Assembly (NCBI GenBank): GCA_015059015.1
Contig: SVBG01000012.1
Location: forward strand, 1-45,521
DNA: 45,521 nucleotides
Reading direction: 5' to 3'
From: Erysipelotrichaceae bacterium
GTDB taxonomy: Bacteria; Bacillota_I; Bacilli_A; ML615J-28; CAG-313
The first letter of the stretch is position 1. Every line of letters starts with the position of its first letter. This document shows, in pieces, positions 12,401 through 18,351 of the stretch. Below the pieces are notes generated by a model. It saw nothing but the letters and a program-made list of their open reading frames with translations. It searched no databases and was not told the DNA's origin. Position numbers and translations under genes: made by a program.

Positions 12401-13940
12401 TTTCTTCAAAACTTGTTTCACCACGTTTAACAAGAGCAATTTTACCTTTAACATCAATATTTGAATAGTTTACTTTTTTACCTACACCTGGAACAGTTAC
12501 ATATTCAATTTCCATTGTAACATCACCAGTATCAAGTTCTTCATATAACATCTTATAAAAATCATATGCTTTACCAGCATTATTATTGGCATTATTAAAG
12601 AAGAATGTATAACCAGTTTCATCAATAATATAACTACTCTTAACACCACTAATTGAAGCAACAGACATTGTCGACTTAAATGTACCTGGACTTCCTACTG
12701 TTGCAGAGTCTGGATTAGACGCTTTATTTGTATTTGAGTTTTCTCCACCATAACCACTACTATAGTCATTACTTGCAGCAACTAAAAGAGAAATACCTGC
12801 AGCTTCAATCTTATCGTAGACTACATTAATATATTCATTATCAGATGAACGTGAAAAACCACAAGCAGAACCAAGTGATAGATTTATAGCATCAACACCA
12901 AGTAGAATTGCATCTTCAAGTGCTGCTAAAATATCATCTTGAATAGCACCATTATTAATATCACCAAATACTTTCATAAGTACAAGTTGTGTATTAACAG
13001 CAACACCAGTAATTACATCATCTTTACCACCAATAATACCTGCAACATGTGTTCCATGATCAGAATCATATGGAGCAACATCAGCATCTTTATCAGCATA
13101 GTCATAAGCAAATGGAATTTTAGCATTTAAATAAACATCTTGTGATTTTATATCTTGTTTATATCCATAAGCCTTAGTATCATATAAAACTTTTTCAACA
13201 TCTTTAATTGATATCATTGGCTGATCAGGCATATTTTGGAATACAGTATGATGTACATCAAAACCAGAGTCAAGAATTGCAACACTTGTATTATTTCCAT
13301 CATACCCAACACCACTTGAATTGAATATTCCCGTTTCATAAACATTAACAAAGTTAGTAACTGTATCACCATTTGATACTTCAGCATTACTAACACTTGC
13401 AACGTTATATTCAGGTTCTGAATATACTTCAGCTATTGAAACATTAATATCTAAACCAGCTTTTTCTAGCGCTTTTAACTGACCATATGTTGTAGTTGCA
13501 GAAAAACCATTAAATAAAGTAGTGTAGGTATGTTTAACTTCATTAATGTATCCTGCATCAATTAATGTGTTCATCATCGCTTGTTGTTCAGCATTCATAG
13601 TCTTAACACTTGAATTTGCATATCTTGACGATGCATATTCATTTAGAGTATGATATCCTTGGTTATTTTCATTGTAACTATCAACCAAGCCAGTAGATTT
13701 AAGTGATATAATAACATTTACCAAATCATCATCTTCTAACATATCAATACTATATAATAAATCTTTGTTCAAATATTTTTCATTATCAGTAATACTTGCG
13801 ATTAAATCTGATTGATAAACATTCAAACTTATTTTATTATCAGTATCAACTTGTTCTTTATTTTCTTCAGTTAGCTTTGTACTACATCCAACTAATAAAA
13901 ACAGCAGTACAAAAACCAACGCTTTTTTAATAAAATTCAT
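6459..13940 (-). CDS. Giant lipid-anchored S8 subtilase with PA, Ig-like and BspA leucine-rich repeat domains (paralogue 1)
   Basis: This is a 2,493-aa surface protease. I start it at 13940 (MNFIKKALVF) rather than at the longer in-frame ATG at 14030. A GAAGGAG site precedes 13940, a consensus promoter lies between the two ATGs, and this start gives a lipoprotein signal (LLVGC, Cys19). Order of domains: a prodomain-like region (40-190); a subtilase core with Asp224 (AILDSGFD), His295 (DSDHGTHVAG), oxyanion Asn391 and Ser620 (SGTSMACP), interrupted by a PA domain at about 440-575; an Fn3-like beta domain from about 715; Ig-like BIG2 domains near 1190 and 1310-1360; about 36 BspA-type LRR_5 repeats at about 1375-2220; a helical stalk; and a C-terminal membrane helix with tail KRKVY. 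The core with a PA insert resembles lactocepin/C5a peptidase. It heads the operon that continues into opp, so the expected job is cutting host or dietary protein for peptide import. Confidence 0.92.
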   Translation of the reverse strand: MNFIKKALVFVLLFLLVGCSTKLTEENKEQVDTDNKISLNVYQSDLIASITDNEKYLNKDLLYSIDMLEDDDLVNVIISLKSTGLVDSYNENNQGYHTLNEYASSRYANSSVKTMNAEQQAMMNTLIDAGYINEVKHTYTTLFNGFSATTTYGQLKALEKAGLDINVSIAEVYSEPEYNVASVSNAEVSNGDTVTNFVNVYETGIFNSSGVGYDGNNTSVAILDSGFDVHHTVFQNMPDQPMISIKDVEKVLYDTKAYGYKQDIKSQDVYLNAKIPFAYDYADKDADVAPYDSDHGTHVAGIIGGKDDVITGVAVNTQLVLMKVFGDINNGAIQDDILAALEDAILLGVDAINLSLGSACGFSRSSDNEYINVVYDKIEAAGISLLVAASNDYSSGYGGENSNTNKASNPDSATVGSPGTFKSTMSVASISGVKSSYIIDETGYTFFFNNANNNAGKAYDFYKMLYEELDTGDVTMEIEYVTVPGVGKKVNYSNIDVKGKIALVKRGETSFEEKAQVALSQGAIGCIIYNNIAGEVYMNAGSGLAIPLCSINKDDGEYLAAKGTGVLTLDKNYLAGPFMSDFSSWGPVSDLSLKPEITAHGGSILSSVPGGGYDEISGTSMACPNLCGVIILMRQALKERYPDMTAVEINNLANQLVMSTGTIILDEYGNPYSPRKQGAGLGNLEYALDSLAYLSVDGSTKAKIECKDDPEETGVYELKFNVHNTSNKELRYNLNDFTMTESLSTADPAYVAEKAYMLNPKVEKSVKGDGILSGDELIVDPNGKVEVTYIISLTDAEKKYIRESFINGIYVEGFVVLESLNEDEIDLSIPFLAFFGDWTKAPLFDKTYFEVESEAHDGSIDEEDKLKADYYATTPLGTYYYSYIIPLGTYVYEIDESKYDPIPATEDKAAIGYSLETINGITTVYAGLLRNAKKMTTVIKNASTGEIVYEHIKYDEHKAYFGGQIIPGYDMINVTALELGLQNNTKYTFTMTAELDYGDGGLSTNLNNTFEFSFYVDYESPIIKDVQFYSKYDKSLKDYRYYCDVYVYDNHYAQSIRPFTISEGKLVSLSENVIPIYGERGQVNKVTIEITDYMDLLQYGEIESGEFPMTNGLGFLVDDYALNQSYSFVTLPGTNSSEISYKEEFYSSKSNNIYQYYKDIYVGDELDLSKMLTSNDPQMGENEEVQAIYFSKLNWTSSDENVIKVKNGQIEAIAPGTCQITCSTLDQMGYKYEIKLRIRVRDKEVDSTTGKLTDIEFTYFDTIKAFIDGNETSDIGETGDRFFFTEKPNISMFPSEQVKLGYELEPWNLKDYTLIWSSTNEKVATVDENGVVTALKEGNATITLKVEIDGRVSSLVASKRVIVKNEFVIEGQTLVAYKGLGGDVVIPDDEGILYIGPFAFSLYTNDYTIELPEGDYDAGKTPASNNTVTSVTIPYDVLEVQKYAFYNCTALETVNFLSNDKGESCKIIREYAFSKATNLENINLENVGMIGNNAFEDCEKLDNVNLESAYAIGRRAFANCKSLSYVDITALRNAGIETFVNCTNLKSIDNGKYTNFSERMFKNSGLTTLTYYADRIPNNCFENCKDLVELNVINNLVYVGAKAFNNCTKLEKVIFSENAGSEFIYQSAFNNCISLEEVVLPNSATHYEEEAFCNCVNLSKVTFQVNSVISVNDGSIFTGCNKLNTFMVDENHSSYKVSNHLLVSLDNLTIYLGANGYAYNDYIVPDAYKYIADGAFSGISNLTTLSLGNNVEVLGSRAFENCVNLKTVNLPNKTIDVQSYAFNNCVSLENVNNMEYLDAFNDYVFASTALQVLNINSNIISEGAFANMKKLTSIVVKANEISSYAFSNCTSLLSANVDTKVIGEYAFENCTSLNDLVLENVIDINEGAFRNCSSLINVSSNTLKNIASYAFIGCVNLELIGFENVETIGDYAFGTMNNQAANKLTGITFGDALVSIGDYAFYGSTSVTNISLGKNITSIGAFAFSNLINLEEVTIISNLEVISECLFANDNNLTKVNINGIKTVEGGAFMNCSALESIDLSNATSIGMEAFSGCVGLTSVDLSNVLVLEAGAFITCNNLVDVTLKVVERIEAQALSCIGVTEIKLPNTIKYIAPTAFYYNQHMTQFTDLDGNDTCDVNDYIKLDNGVLYTVTANNKLLLTSYPTNKDGSTYEVLFNTIRIDEYAGYFNKNLETLVFPDTLEYIGNYAFYGCTRLKTVEFKSVKAPALEGTVTDLGIEYEPDSEIYQLLNKYFQFNGYYPLYYAQFIDLVGKTKKLNIIIPANEDVSGYDNILYQLYFDLDNKVASDYVALDSNSIDYLNKVVLIPENVELSDELIIQDARTAYNVVTQDLTKYGYSQDYLDSLYTKLVNAETAWKALNDERINHVYEFLIKDIEALGAKYEFDKIDDYYSIVKRLDIVNRHDKKYIDQTNVDAFKKEFDEYFKDLNDDVNILTEISNLPTTSVNKVGLIVVSSVLGISAIGTIAFILIKRKVY

Positions 13941-13991
13941 ATTTACTACTCCTTCTAATTTAAATTTTTTTAAAAAAACCATAGTTTCCCT

Positions 13992-14020
13992 ATTATATCT
14001 TATTCTACCAAATTTCTCAA
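13992..14020 (-). promoter_or_regulatory. Sigma-A promoter of the S8 protease-opp operon
   Basis: A -35 box TTGAGA (14020..14015) and a -10 box TATAAT (13997..13992) are separated by exactly 17 bp. Transcription would begin near 13985, leaving a leader of about 45 nt before the AGAAGGAG site and the ATG at 13940. Its position rules out the longer start at 14030. A second TTGAAA lies further upstream (14030..14025) but is badly spaced. Confidence 0.8.
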
Positions 14021-14052
14021 ATTTTTTCAAGTGATACTCCCCTTTATATTAT

Positions 14053-14066
14053 CTAAAGCGTTTACA
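14053..14066. promoter_or_regulatory. Possible cre (CcpA) operator between divergent promoters
   Basis: CTAAAGCGTTTACA matches the catabolite-responsive element consensus at 12 of 14 informative positions, and the half GCGTTTACA is perfect. It lies 33 bp upstream of the -35 box of the protease operon and about 135 bp upstream of the divergent hydrolase promoter. If real, CcpA would tie surface proteolysis to carbon status. In such AT-rich DNA, chance matches are fairly likely. Confidence 0.3.
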
Positions 14067-14199
14067 TTCAAATTTAATATTTTACATTTTTTATATATTT
14101 TTTACTAAATTTTAACAAATGTCCACTTTTTCAACACAATTTAACTTATTAATTATTTCCTATTTTATAATTTTAAAAAAATTAAAAAATATGATTATT

Positions 14200-14228
14200 T
14201 TGAAAAATTAATAAAATTATGTTATATT
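14200..14228 (+). promoter_or_regulatory. Sigma-A promoter of the Ser alpha/beta hydrolase gene
   Basis: TTGAAA (14200-14205) and TATATT (14223-14228) are spaced by 17 bp. The transcript would start near 14235, immediately before the AAGGAG ribosome binding site (14236-14241), so the leader is very short. This fixes the coding start at 14249, because the upstream in-frame ATG at 14219 lies in the promoter. Confidence 0.7.
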
Positions 14229-14248
14229 ATATATCAAGGAGAAAACAT

Positions 14249-15193
14249 ATGAAAGATTGGCAAATTATAACAATTATTATCATTTCAGTATTACTAATAT
14301 TAACAATTCTAACATCACTTATTTGTTACCTAATGGCTTTTTATTCAGGCAATAAAAAACATAAAAACAATGAAATTAATCTACCAAATAACGAAATATA
14401 TAGAACATTTAGAGACCTAATTATCTCTGATATTGAAATAGCAAGAAAACTAAACTTTAAAGAATTTACAGTTAAATCATTTGATGGACTAACATTATAT
14501 GGCAAGTATTTTGAGTCATTTGAAGGTGCTCCAATTGAAATTATGTTTCATGGATATAGAGGTGATGGAGAAAGAGACTTAAGCACTGGTATCAGACGTG
14601 CTAAAGCATGTTCTAGAAATGTTCTAATCGTAGATCAAAGAGGACATGGTAAAAGTGATGGACATACAATATCATTTGGAATAAAAGAAAGACATGATGT
14701 AATAACTTGGACAAATAAAGTAATAGAAGAATTTGGTCCAGATATTCAAATCATTCTAACTGGTATTTCAATGGGAGCCGCAACAGTTATGATGGCATCT
14801 AACCTAGATTTACCAAGTAATGTTATAGGAATACTTGCAGATTGCGGATATGATAGTCCTAAAAATATTATTAAAAAATATATAAGTGATATGCATTTAC
14901 CTGCAACGCTTTTTTATCCATTTGTAAAACTTGGAGCACTACTTTTTGGACATTTTAACGTAGATAGTGCATCTCCAATTAATTCAGTAAAAGAATCAAA
15001 AGTACCAATTATCTTTATTCACGGAGAAAAAGACACATTTGTACCTTGTTATATGAGTGAAAAACTATATAATGCATGTTCAAATAAAAAACACCTTACA
15101 ATAATCAAAGATGCAGAACATGGCATTAGTTACTTATTTAATCCAGACCTTTATGTACAAGAACTAGAATACTTCTTTAAAGACAAAAAATAG
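14249..15193 (+). CDS. Membrane-anchored alpha/beta hydrolase (Ser nucleophile)
   Basis: This 314-aa protein has one N-terminal membrane helix (about residues 8-31) followed by an alpha/beta-hydrolase domain. It has the oxyanion-side HGYRGDGERD, the RGHGKSDGH loop, the nucleophile elbow GISMG (Ser174), the acid Asp262 in HGEKD, and the catalytic His291 in DAEHG. This resembles BAAT/YqkD-type esterases and peptidases; the substrate is unknown. AAGGAG is 7 bases before the ATG, and the longer ATG at 14219 lies in the promoter. It is the only clear plus-strand gene of the window, single and bounded by its own promoter and terminator. Its neighbours are acyltransferase genes, so an acyl-ester or lipid substrate is reasonable but unproven. 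Confidence 0.85.
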   Translation: MKDWQIITIIIISVLLILTILTSLICYLMAFYSGNKKHKNNEINLPNNEIYRTFRDLIISDIEIARKLNFKEFTVKSFDGLTLYGKYFESFEGAPIEIMFHGYRGDGERDLSTGIRRAKACSRNVLIVDQRGHGKSDGHTISFGIKERHDVITWTNKVIEEFGPDIQIILTGISMGAATVMMASNLDLPSNVIGILADCGYDSPKNIIKKYISDMHLPATLFYPFVKLGALLFGHFNVDSASPINSVKESKVPIIFIHGEKDTFVPCYMSEKLYNACSNKKHLTIIKDAEHGISYLFNPDLYVQELEYFFKDKK

Positions 15194-15215
15194 AACCATT
15201 TGGTTCTATTTTTTT
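15185..15215. terminator. Intrinsic terminator, probably bidirectional
   Basis: Stem AAAAAATAGAACC / GGTTCTATTTTTT with loop ATTT directly overlaps the end of the plus-strand hydrolase gene and is followed by a T-run. The A-run on the other side means it can also end the minus-strand acyltransferase transcript coming from 15312. Confidence 0.85.
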
Positions 15216-15254
15216 ATAAGATAATTAAAAATTAAAGTAATTTCAAATAAACCC

Positions 15255-15272
15255 ATTCGAATGCGTTCGAAT
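15255..15272. repeat. Perfect inverted repeat between convergent genes
   Basis: ATTCGAA-TGCG-TTCGAAT is a perfect 7-bp inverted repeat with a 4-base spacer, in the 96-bp gap between two converging genes. It has no T-run on either side, so it is a weak terminator at best; it could be a protein-binding site or an RNA hairpin. Confidence 0.5.
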
Positions 15273-15311
15273 AATTATTATTATTTATATTTCAATTTAG
15301 TATATACTAAA

Positions 15312-16568
15312 CTATTTTTTTAAATTATATTGATATATTTCTTCAACCGCAAAACCAATCTTTGTTATCACATTCGGCTTCTTAGGATAAACAAAATAAG
15401 AATCATCCTCAGTATTAATAACAAAACAATCTTCATGTCTTACATGAACATAATCATATTCAATATGTAGTGAGTTTGCTTGAAGCGGAGTTCTTAAAAT
15501 ACGATAAGGAGCATTATTATAATAACCTTCTAATATAAATCCCTCATTAATTGTATGCGATACTTTCGCTTTACCAAGATATGGTACACAAGTAGTACGA
15601 GGTAATGAATAAACTTCTACATCATCAACAAAACTGTATGTTCCATTTAATACTTCTTTTTTTACTTCTTCTTTTTCCCACAAGTACCAATCAGGAACAT
15701 GACTAAATTCAGTGTTACCATCAAATGCTAATAGGGTTCCATCTTCGTTTAAATTCCATTTTTTACTACATTGTTCACAATAAAGCACTGTGCCTTTTGA
15801 ATTCATTTTACTCTCTGTCTTACAGCAAGGACATTTATATAAAATCTTATGTATTCCTTCTGCACGATATTTTTCTGTAATTAAAATACCATTATCTTTT
15901 TGATACTTATAATCATCATAAATAAATGCATCTTTAATAATTTTATTTATTTCATCAACAGATAAAGTTTCAATTTGTTCTTTAGTTAAAACTTGTGTAA
16001 GCGTTGTATGTAGTGGAACTTTACGTTTCTTTCTGAAGTTCCAAAATGGTGTATGTAAATGATTCCCTCTATGAATTACAACAACAACTGGTACCCCACA
16101 TTTTTTAACAAGTTTTCCAAGTGAATCTGGTATATATGAAGTTATACCACATGCAGAATATCTTGCTTCAGGATACATCCCAAGTACATCTCCACGTTCT
16201 AATACTTTTTTAATTGATTTAATTAAATGAATATCATTAGAGAACTTTCTTGTACAAATACCACCAATTAATCTCATTAACCATGCTCTTTTAATATATC
16301 CATCAATATTAATAACATTATTAACACGATGTGGAAAAGTCCCAAGTGCAGCAAGTTCAAAATCAATAAAATACTCGTGATTTGATAGCATAAAGTATGG
16401 AGGTTTTAATCCTTCCATATTTATTTTTTCTACTTTATATTTCTTCCCCATTAACGCAAACTTGCTTAATACCCAAATTAGTCCTACAATAAATAGTGGT
16501 TGTCTTATTGGGTATCTAGCTGTTTTATATCTTTTTTTGTTCTTATAATTTACTTCTATTCTTTCCAT
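15312..16568 (-). CDS. PlsC-family acyltransferase with C-terminal zinc ribbon
   Basis: This 418-aa protein has a glycerolipid acyltransferase domain in its N-terminal half: HX4D motif NHEYFID (His64, Asp69) and the YPEARYS motif near 132-138. This is the fold that transfers acyl chains to lysophosphatidate-like acceptors at the membrane. It is followed by a four-Cys zinc ribbon (Cys246, Cys249, Cys264, Cys267) and a beta-rich C-terminal domain of about 130 residues that I do not recognise. Usual PlsC proteins are about 200-250 aa, so the second half is an addition. The start is supported by a GAGGATGA site and the promoter upstream. It stands alone between terminators but beside the FakAB operon, which supports a lipid role. 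The acceptor substrate is not known. Confidence 0.82.
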   Translation of the reverse strand: MERIEVNYKNKKRYKTARYPIRQPLFIVGLIWVLSKFALMGKKYKVEKINMEGLKPPYFMLSNHEYFIDFELAALGTFPHRVNNVINIDGYIKRAWLMRLIGGICTRKFSNDIHLIKSIKKVLERGDVLGMYPEARYSACGITSYIPDSLGKLVKKCGVPVVVVIHRGNHLHTPFWNFRKKRKVPLHTTLTQVLTKEQIETLSVDEINKIIKDAFIYDDYKYQKDNGILITEKYRAEGIHKILYKCPCCKTESKMNSKGTVLYCEQCSKKWNLNEDGTLLAFDGNTEFSHVPDWYLWEKEEVKKEVLNGTYSFVDDVEVYSLPRTTCVPYLGKAKVSHTINEGFILEGYYNNAPYRILRTPLQANSLHIEYDYVHVRHEDCFVINTEDDSYFVYPKKPNVITKIGFAVEEIYQYNLKK

Positions 16569-16588
16569 AATTTCATCCTCAATTAAAT

Positions 16589-16617
16589 ATTATACTTTAT
16601 TCTATTATTTTTAGCAA
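16589..16617 (-). promoter_or_regulatory. Sigma-A promoter of the zinc-ribbon acyltransferase
   Basis: TTGCTA (16617..16612) and TATAAT (16594..16589) have a 17-bp spacer, 21 bp upstream of the ATG at 16568. The leader would be very short but still contains the GAGGATGA site. Confidence 0.65.
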
Positions 16618-16662
16618 ATATTTCAATATTATTACCTTATAAAACTAACAAAATATACATAT

Positions 16663-16690
16663 TTGTAATGTCATACCTTTATGATACAAT
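16663..16690 (+). promoter_or_regulatory. Orphan plus-strand promoter facing a terminator hairpin
   Basis: TTGTAA (16663-16668) is followed after 16 bp by an extended -10 (TGA then TACAAT, 16685-16690). Nothing codes downstream on this strand; the transcript would start near 16697 and run straight into the hairpin at 16703-16738, giving an RNA of about 45 nt. Read-through would be antisense to the hydrolase gene at 16740-17702. Confidence 0.35.
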
Positions 16691-16702
16691 ATTTAAATAA
16701 GT

Positions 16703-16738
16703 AAAACGAGTTTTGCATATAGGTGCAAAACTCGTTTT
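16703..16738. terminator. Strong intrinsic terminator of the fakB-fakA operon (bidirectional)
   Basis: A perfect 15-bp stem (AAAACGAGTTTTGCA and its complement) surrounds the 6-base loop TATAGG. It starts one base after the stop codon of the minus-strand hydrolase, so it ends that operon. The longer T-run is on the plus-strand side, and it can act in both directions. Confidence 0.88.
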
Positions 16739-16739
16739 T

Positions 16740-17702
16740 TTATTCTATATTTAATTTATTTAAAAAGTTATTAATAGTTTGATCATATTTTTCCATGTTA
16801 TTAATTCTAACCATAGAATGTTTACCTTCATCAAACCAAACTAACTCTTTTATAGTAGAACCTGCTTTATCAAAAAGTTTTTGTGCAAAGTCTGGTTTTG
16901 AATACATATCTTTTTTGCTGTGTAGCATTAAAAGTGGAACATCAAGTTTATCTATCACATCTAGTGGACCAAATTTCATTGAGTGTTTAGTATAATGTTT
17001 CATCCAAAAGTTTATTAAATCTATAAATATAAAGACTGGTTTTTTCTTTTCTATTAGATTATTTTTCATTGATTCATAGAATCTTGGGAACATTCCTTCA
17101 GTAATTATTGCTGTAACATATGGACAATTCCTTAATATAGCAGCATATATTCCACCTGCTGCACCAATACAAATACCATGGAAGATAAATGAATCAATGT
17201 TATATTCATTGTGAATGTGTTTAACCCAATTATTAATATCTTTACTTTCCTCAAATCCAATTGTATTGTATTTACCTTCACTTAAGCCATGTGCTCTTGG
17301 ATCAAGTACTAAAACATTACATCTATTATAGTAAGGTGCTGCAAAAAAGTATCCATATTTTAAACATTCTGTTCTACCTGATAAAATAACTACGCAAGTC
17401 TTTTTACCAAAGTCATAATATTCACCATAGAGATTTAATCCTTCACTTACGATATGAACATCTTTTTTATATTCAATATTATCCTTACTCCACTTAAGTC
17501 CTATATTATACATTTCAATTGATTGTGGTTCTAGGCTAGATGGAATATCTCTACTCCACACATCTTTTGATACTCTACTTAATGTTTTAGTATATACTAA
17601 GTACGATGCAACAATATATGTAAGTATCATCATAAAAAGTCCAGAAGCAAGTAATATAATAACTATCCATATAAATATTGGATGCGTAATAATATCTAAC
17701 AT
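16740..17702 (-). CDS. Membrane-anchored alpha/beta hydrolase with Cys in the nucleophile elbow
   Basis: This 320-aa protein has one N-terminal membrane helix (about 9-37) and an alpha/beta-hydrolase domain: DPRAHGLSEG loop, acid Asp265 (HSKKD) and His295 (DEGKHS). The nucleophile elbow reads GICIG, so position 178 is Cys (TGT codon) where most relatives, including the paralogue at 14249-15193, have Ser. Cys nucleophiles are known in dienelactone hydrolases and some acyltransferases or thioesterases of this fold. It is the last gene of the fakB-fakA operon, one base after the acyltransferase stop, with AAGGAAG as ribosome binding site. The likely substrate is an acyl ester or thioester made or used by its operon partners. 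Whether it is an active hydrolase is open. Confidence 0.82.
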   Translation of the reverse strand: MLDIITHPIFIWIVIILLASGLFMMILTYIVASYLVYTKTLSRVSKDVWSRDIPSSLEPQSIEMYNIGLKWSKDNIEYKKDVHIVSEGLNLYGEYYDFGKKTCVVILSGRTECLKYGYFFAAPYYNRCNVLVLDPRAHGLSEGKYNTIGFEESKDINNWVKHIHNEYNIDSFIFHGICIGAAGGIYAAILRNCPYVTAIITEGMFPRFYESMKNNLIEKKKPVFIFIDLINFWMKHYTKHSMKFGPLDVIDKLDVPLLMLHSKKDMYSKPDFAQKLFDKAGSTIKELVWFDEGKHSMVRINNMEKYDQTINNFLNKLNIE

Positions 17703-17703
17703 T

Positions 17704-18351
17704 TTATCTTCCTTTCTTTTTAGTCTTTAATATTTCAAGTTCTTCTCTTAGTTCTAAAGCTCTATTATAAATATAATCGTTTAACGCAAGACGTTCTTCT
17801 TTTTTTGTAGTTTTAGAAGTAACATCCATAAATTTAGATATATCAATTTCTTCACTTATAATTACACTTGTACGTTTAAATATTCCATAATTCCCATCAG
17901 TAATTACTAAAACAATTGGAACATTTGCTCTGTGCGCAATTAATGTATAACTAGGCTTAAACTCATGTATTTTACCATCTGGGGTATTTTGTCCTTCTGG
18001 GTATATTTGAACTAGTTGTCCTTTTTTTAGGACATCTGCACATTTATTAATAAAGCTCATATTTTTAGTTTCTCTATTTGCTTCAATAGCACCAAAGAAT
18101 TTCATACCAAATCTAGTTAATTTACTTTTAAATGGAATTTCAGATGCAACAACATTAAGTTTTCTTGGAAATACTACAAATGATGTAAGTACATAATCAA
18201 ACATATTAAAGTGATTTGTAACAATTAATTTACCACCTTTTAAAAGGTGTGTATTTTTTTTATCAACATAATACGTTTTTCTTTTAAAAAACAATAATTG
18301 TAAAGGATAACCTGTTATTAACCCAATTGTTCTAAAAATATCATAAAACAT
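17704..18351 (-). CDS. 1-acyl-sn-glycerol-3-phosphate acyltransferase (PlsC family)
   Basis: At 215 aa this is a normal length for PlsC. The HX4D motif is NHFNMFD (His47, Asp52), the substrate-binding motif is YPEGQNTPDG (from Tyr117), and a hydrophobic segment precedes each. The enzyme would add an acyl chain to a lysophospholipid precursor at the inner face of the membrane. It overlaps the upstream transporter stop by one base (TAATG), a sign of translational coupling, and is followed after one base by the Cys-hydrolase. In an operon with FakA and FakB it could use acyl groups that come from fatty acids outside the cell. PlsC itself uses acyl-ACP or acyl-CoA; the donor here is not shown by the sequence. 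Confidence 0.88.
   Translation of the reverse strand: MFYDIFRTIGLITGYPLQLLFFKRKTYYVDKKNTHLLKGGKLIVTNHFNMFDYVLTSFVVFPRKLNVVASEIPFKSKLTRFGMKFFGAIEANRETKNMSFINKCADVLKKGQLVQIYPEGQNTPDGKIHEFKPSYTLIAHRANVPIVLVITDGNYGIFKRTSVIISEEIDISKFMDVTSKTTKKEERLALNDYIYNRALELREELEILKTKKKGR

Noticed and set aside
13941-14030. A longer N-terminus of the first protease starting at 14030
   Set aside because: The promoter lies inside this stretch, the start has no ribosome binding site, and it would bury the lipoprotein signal.
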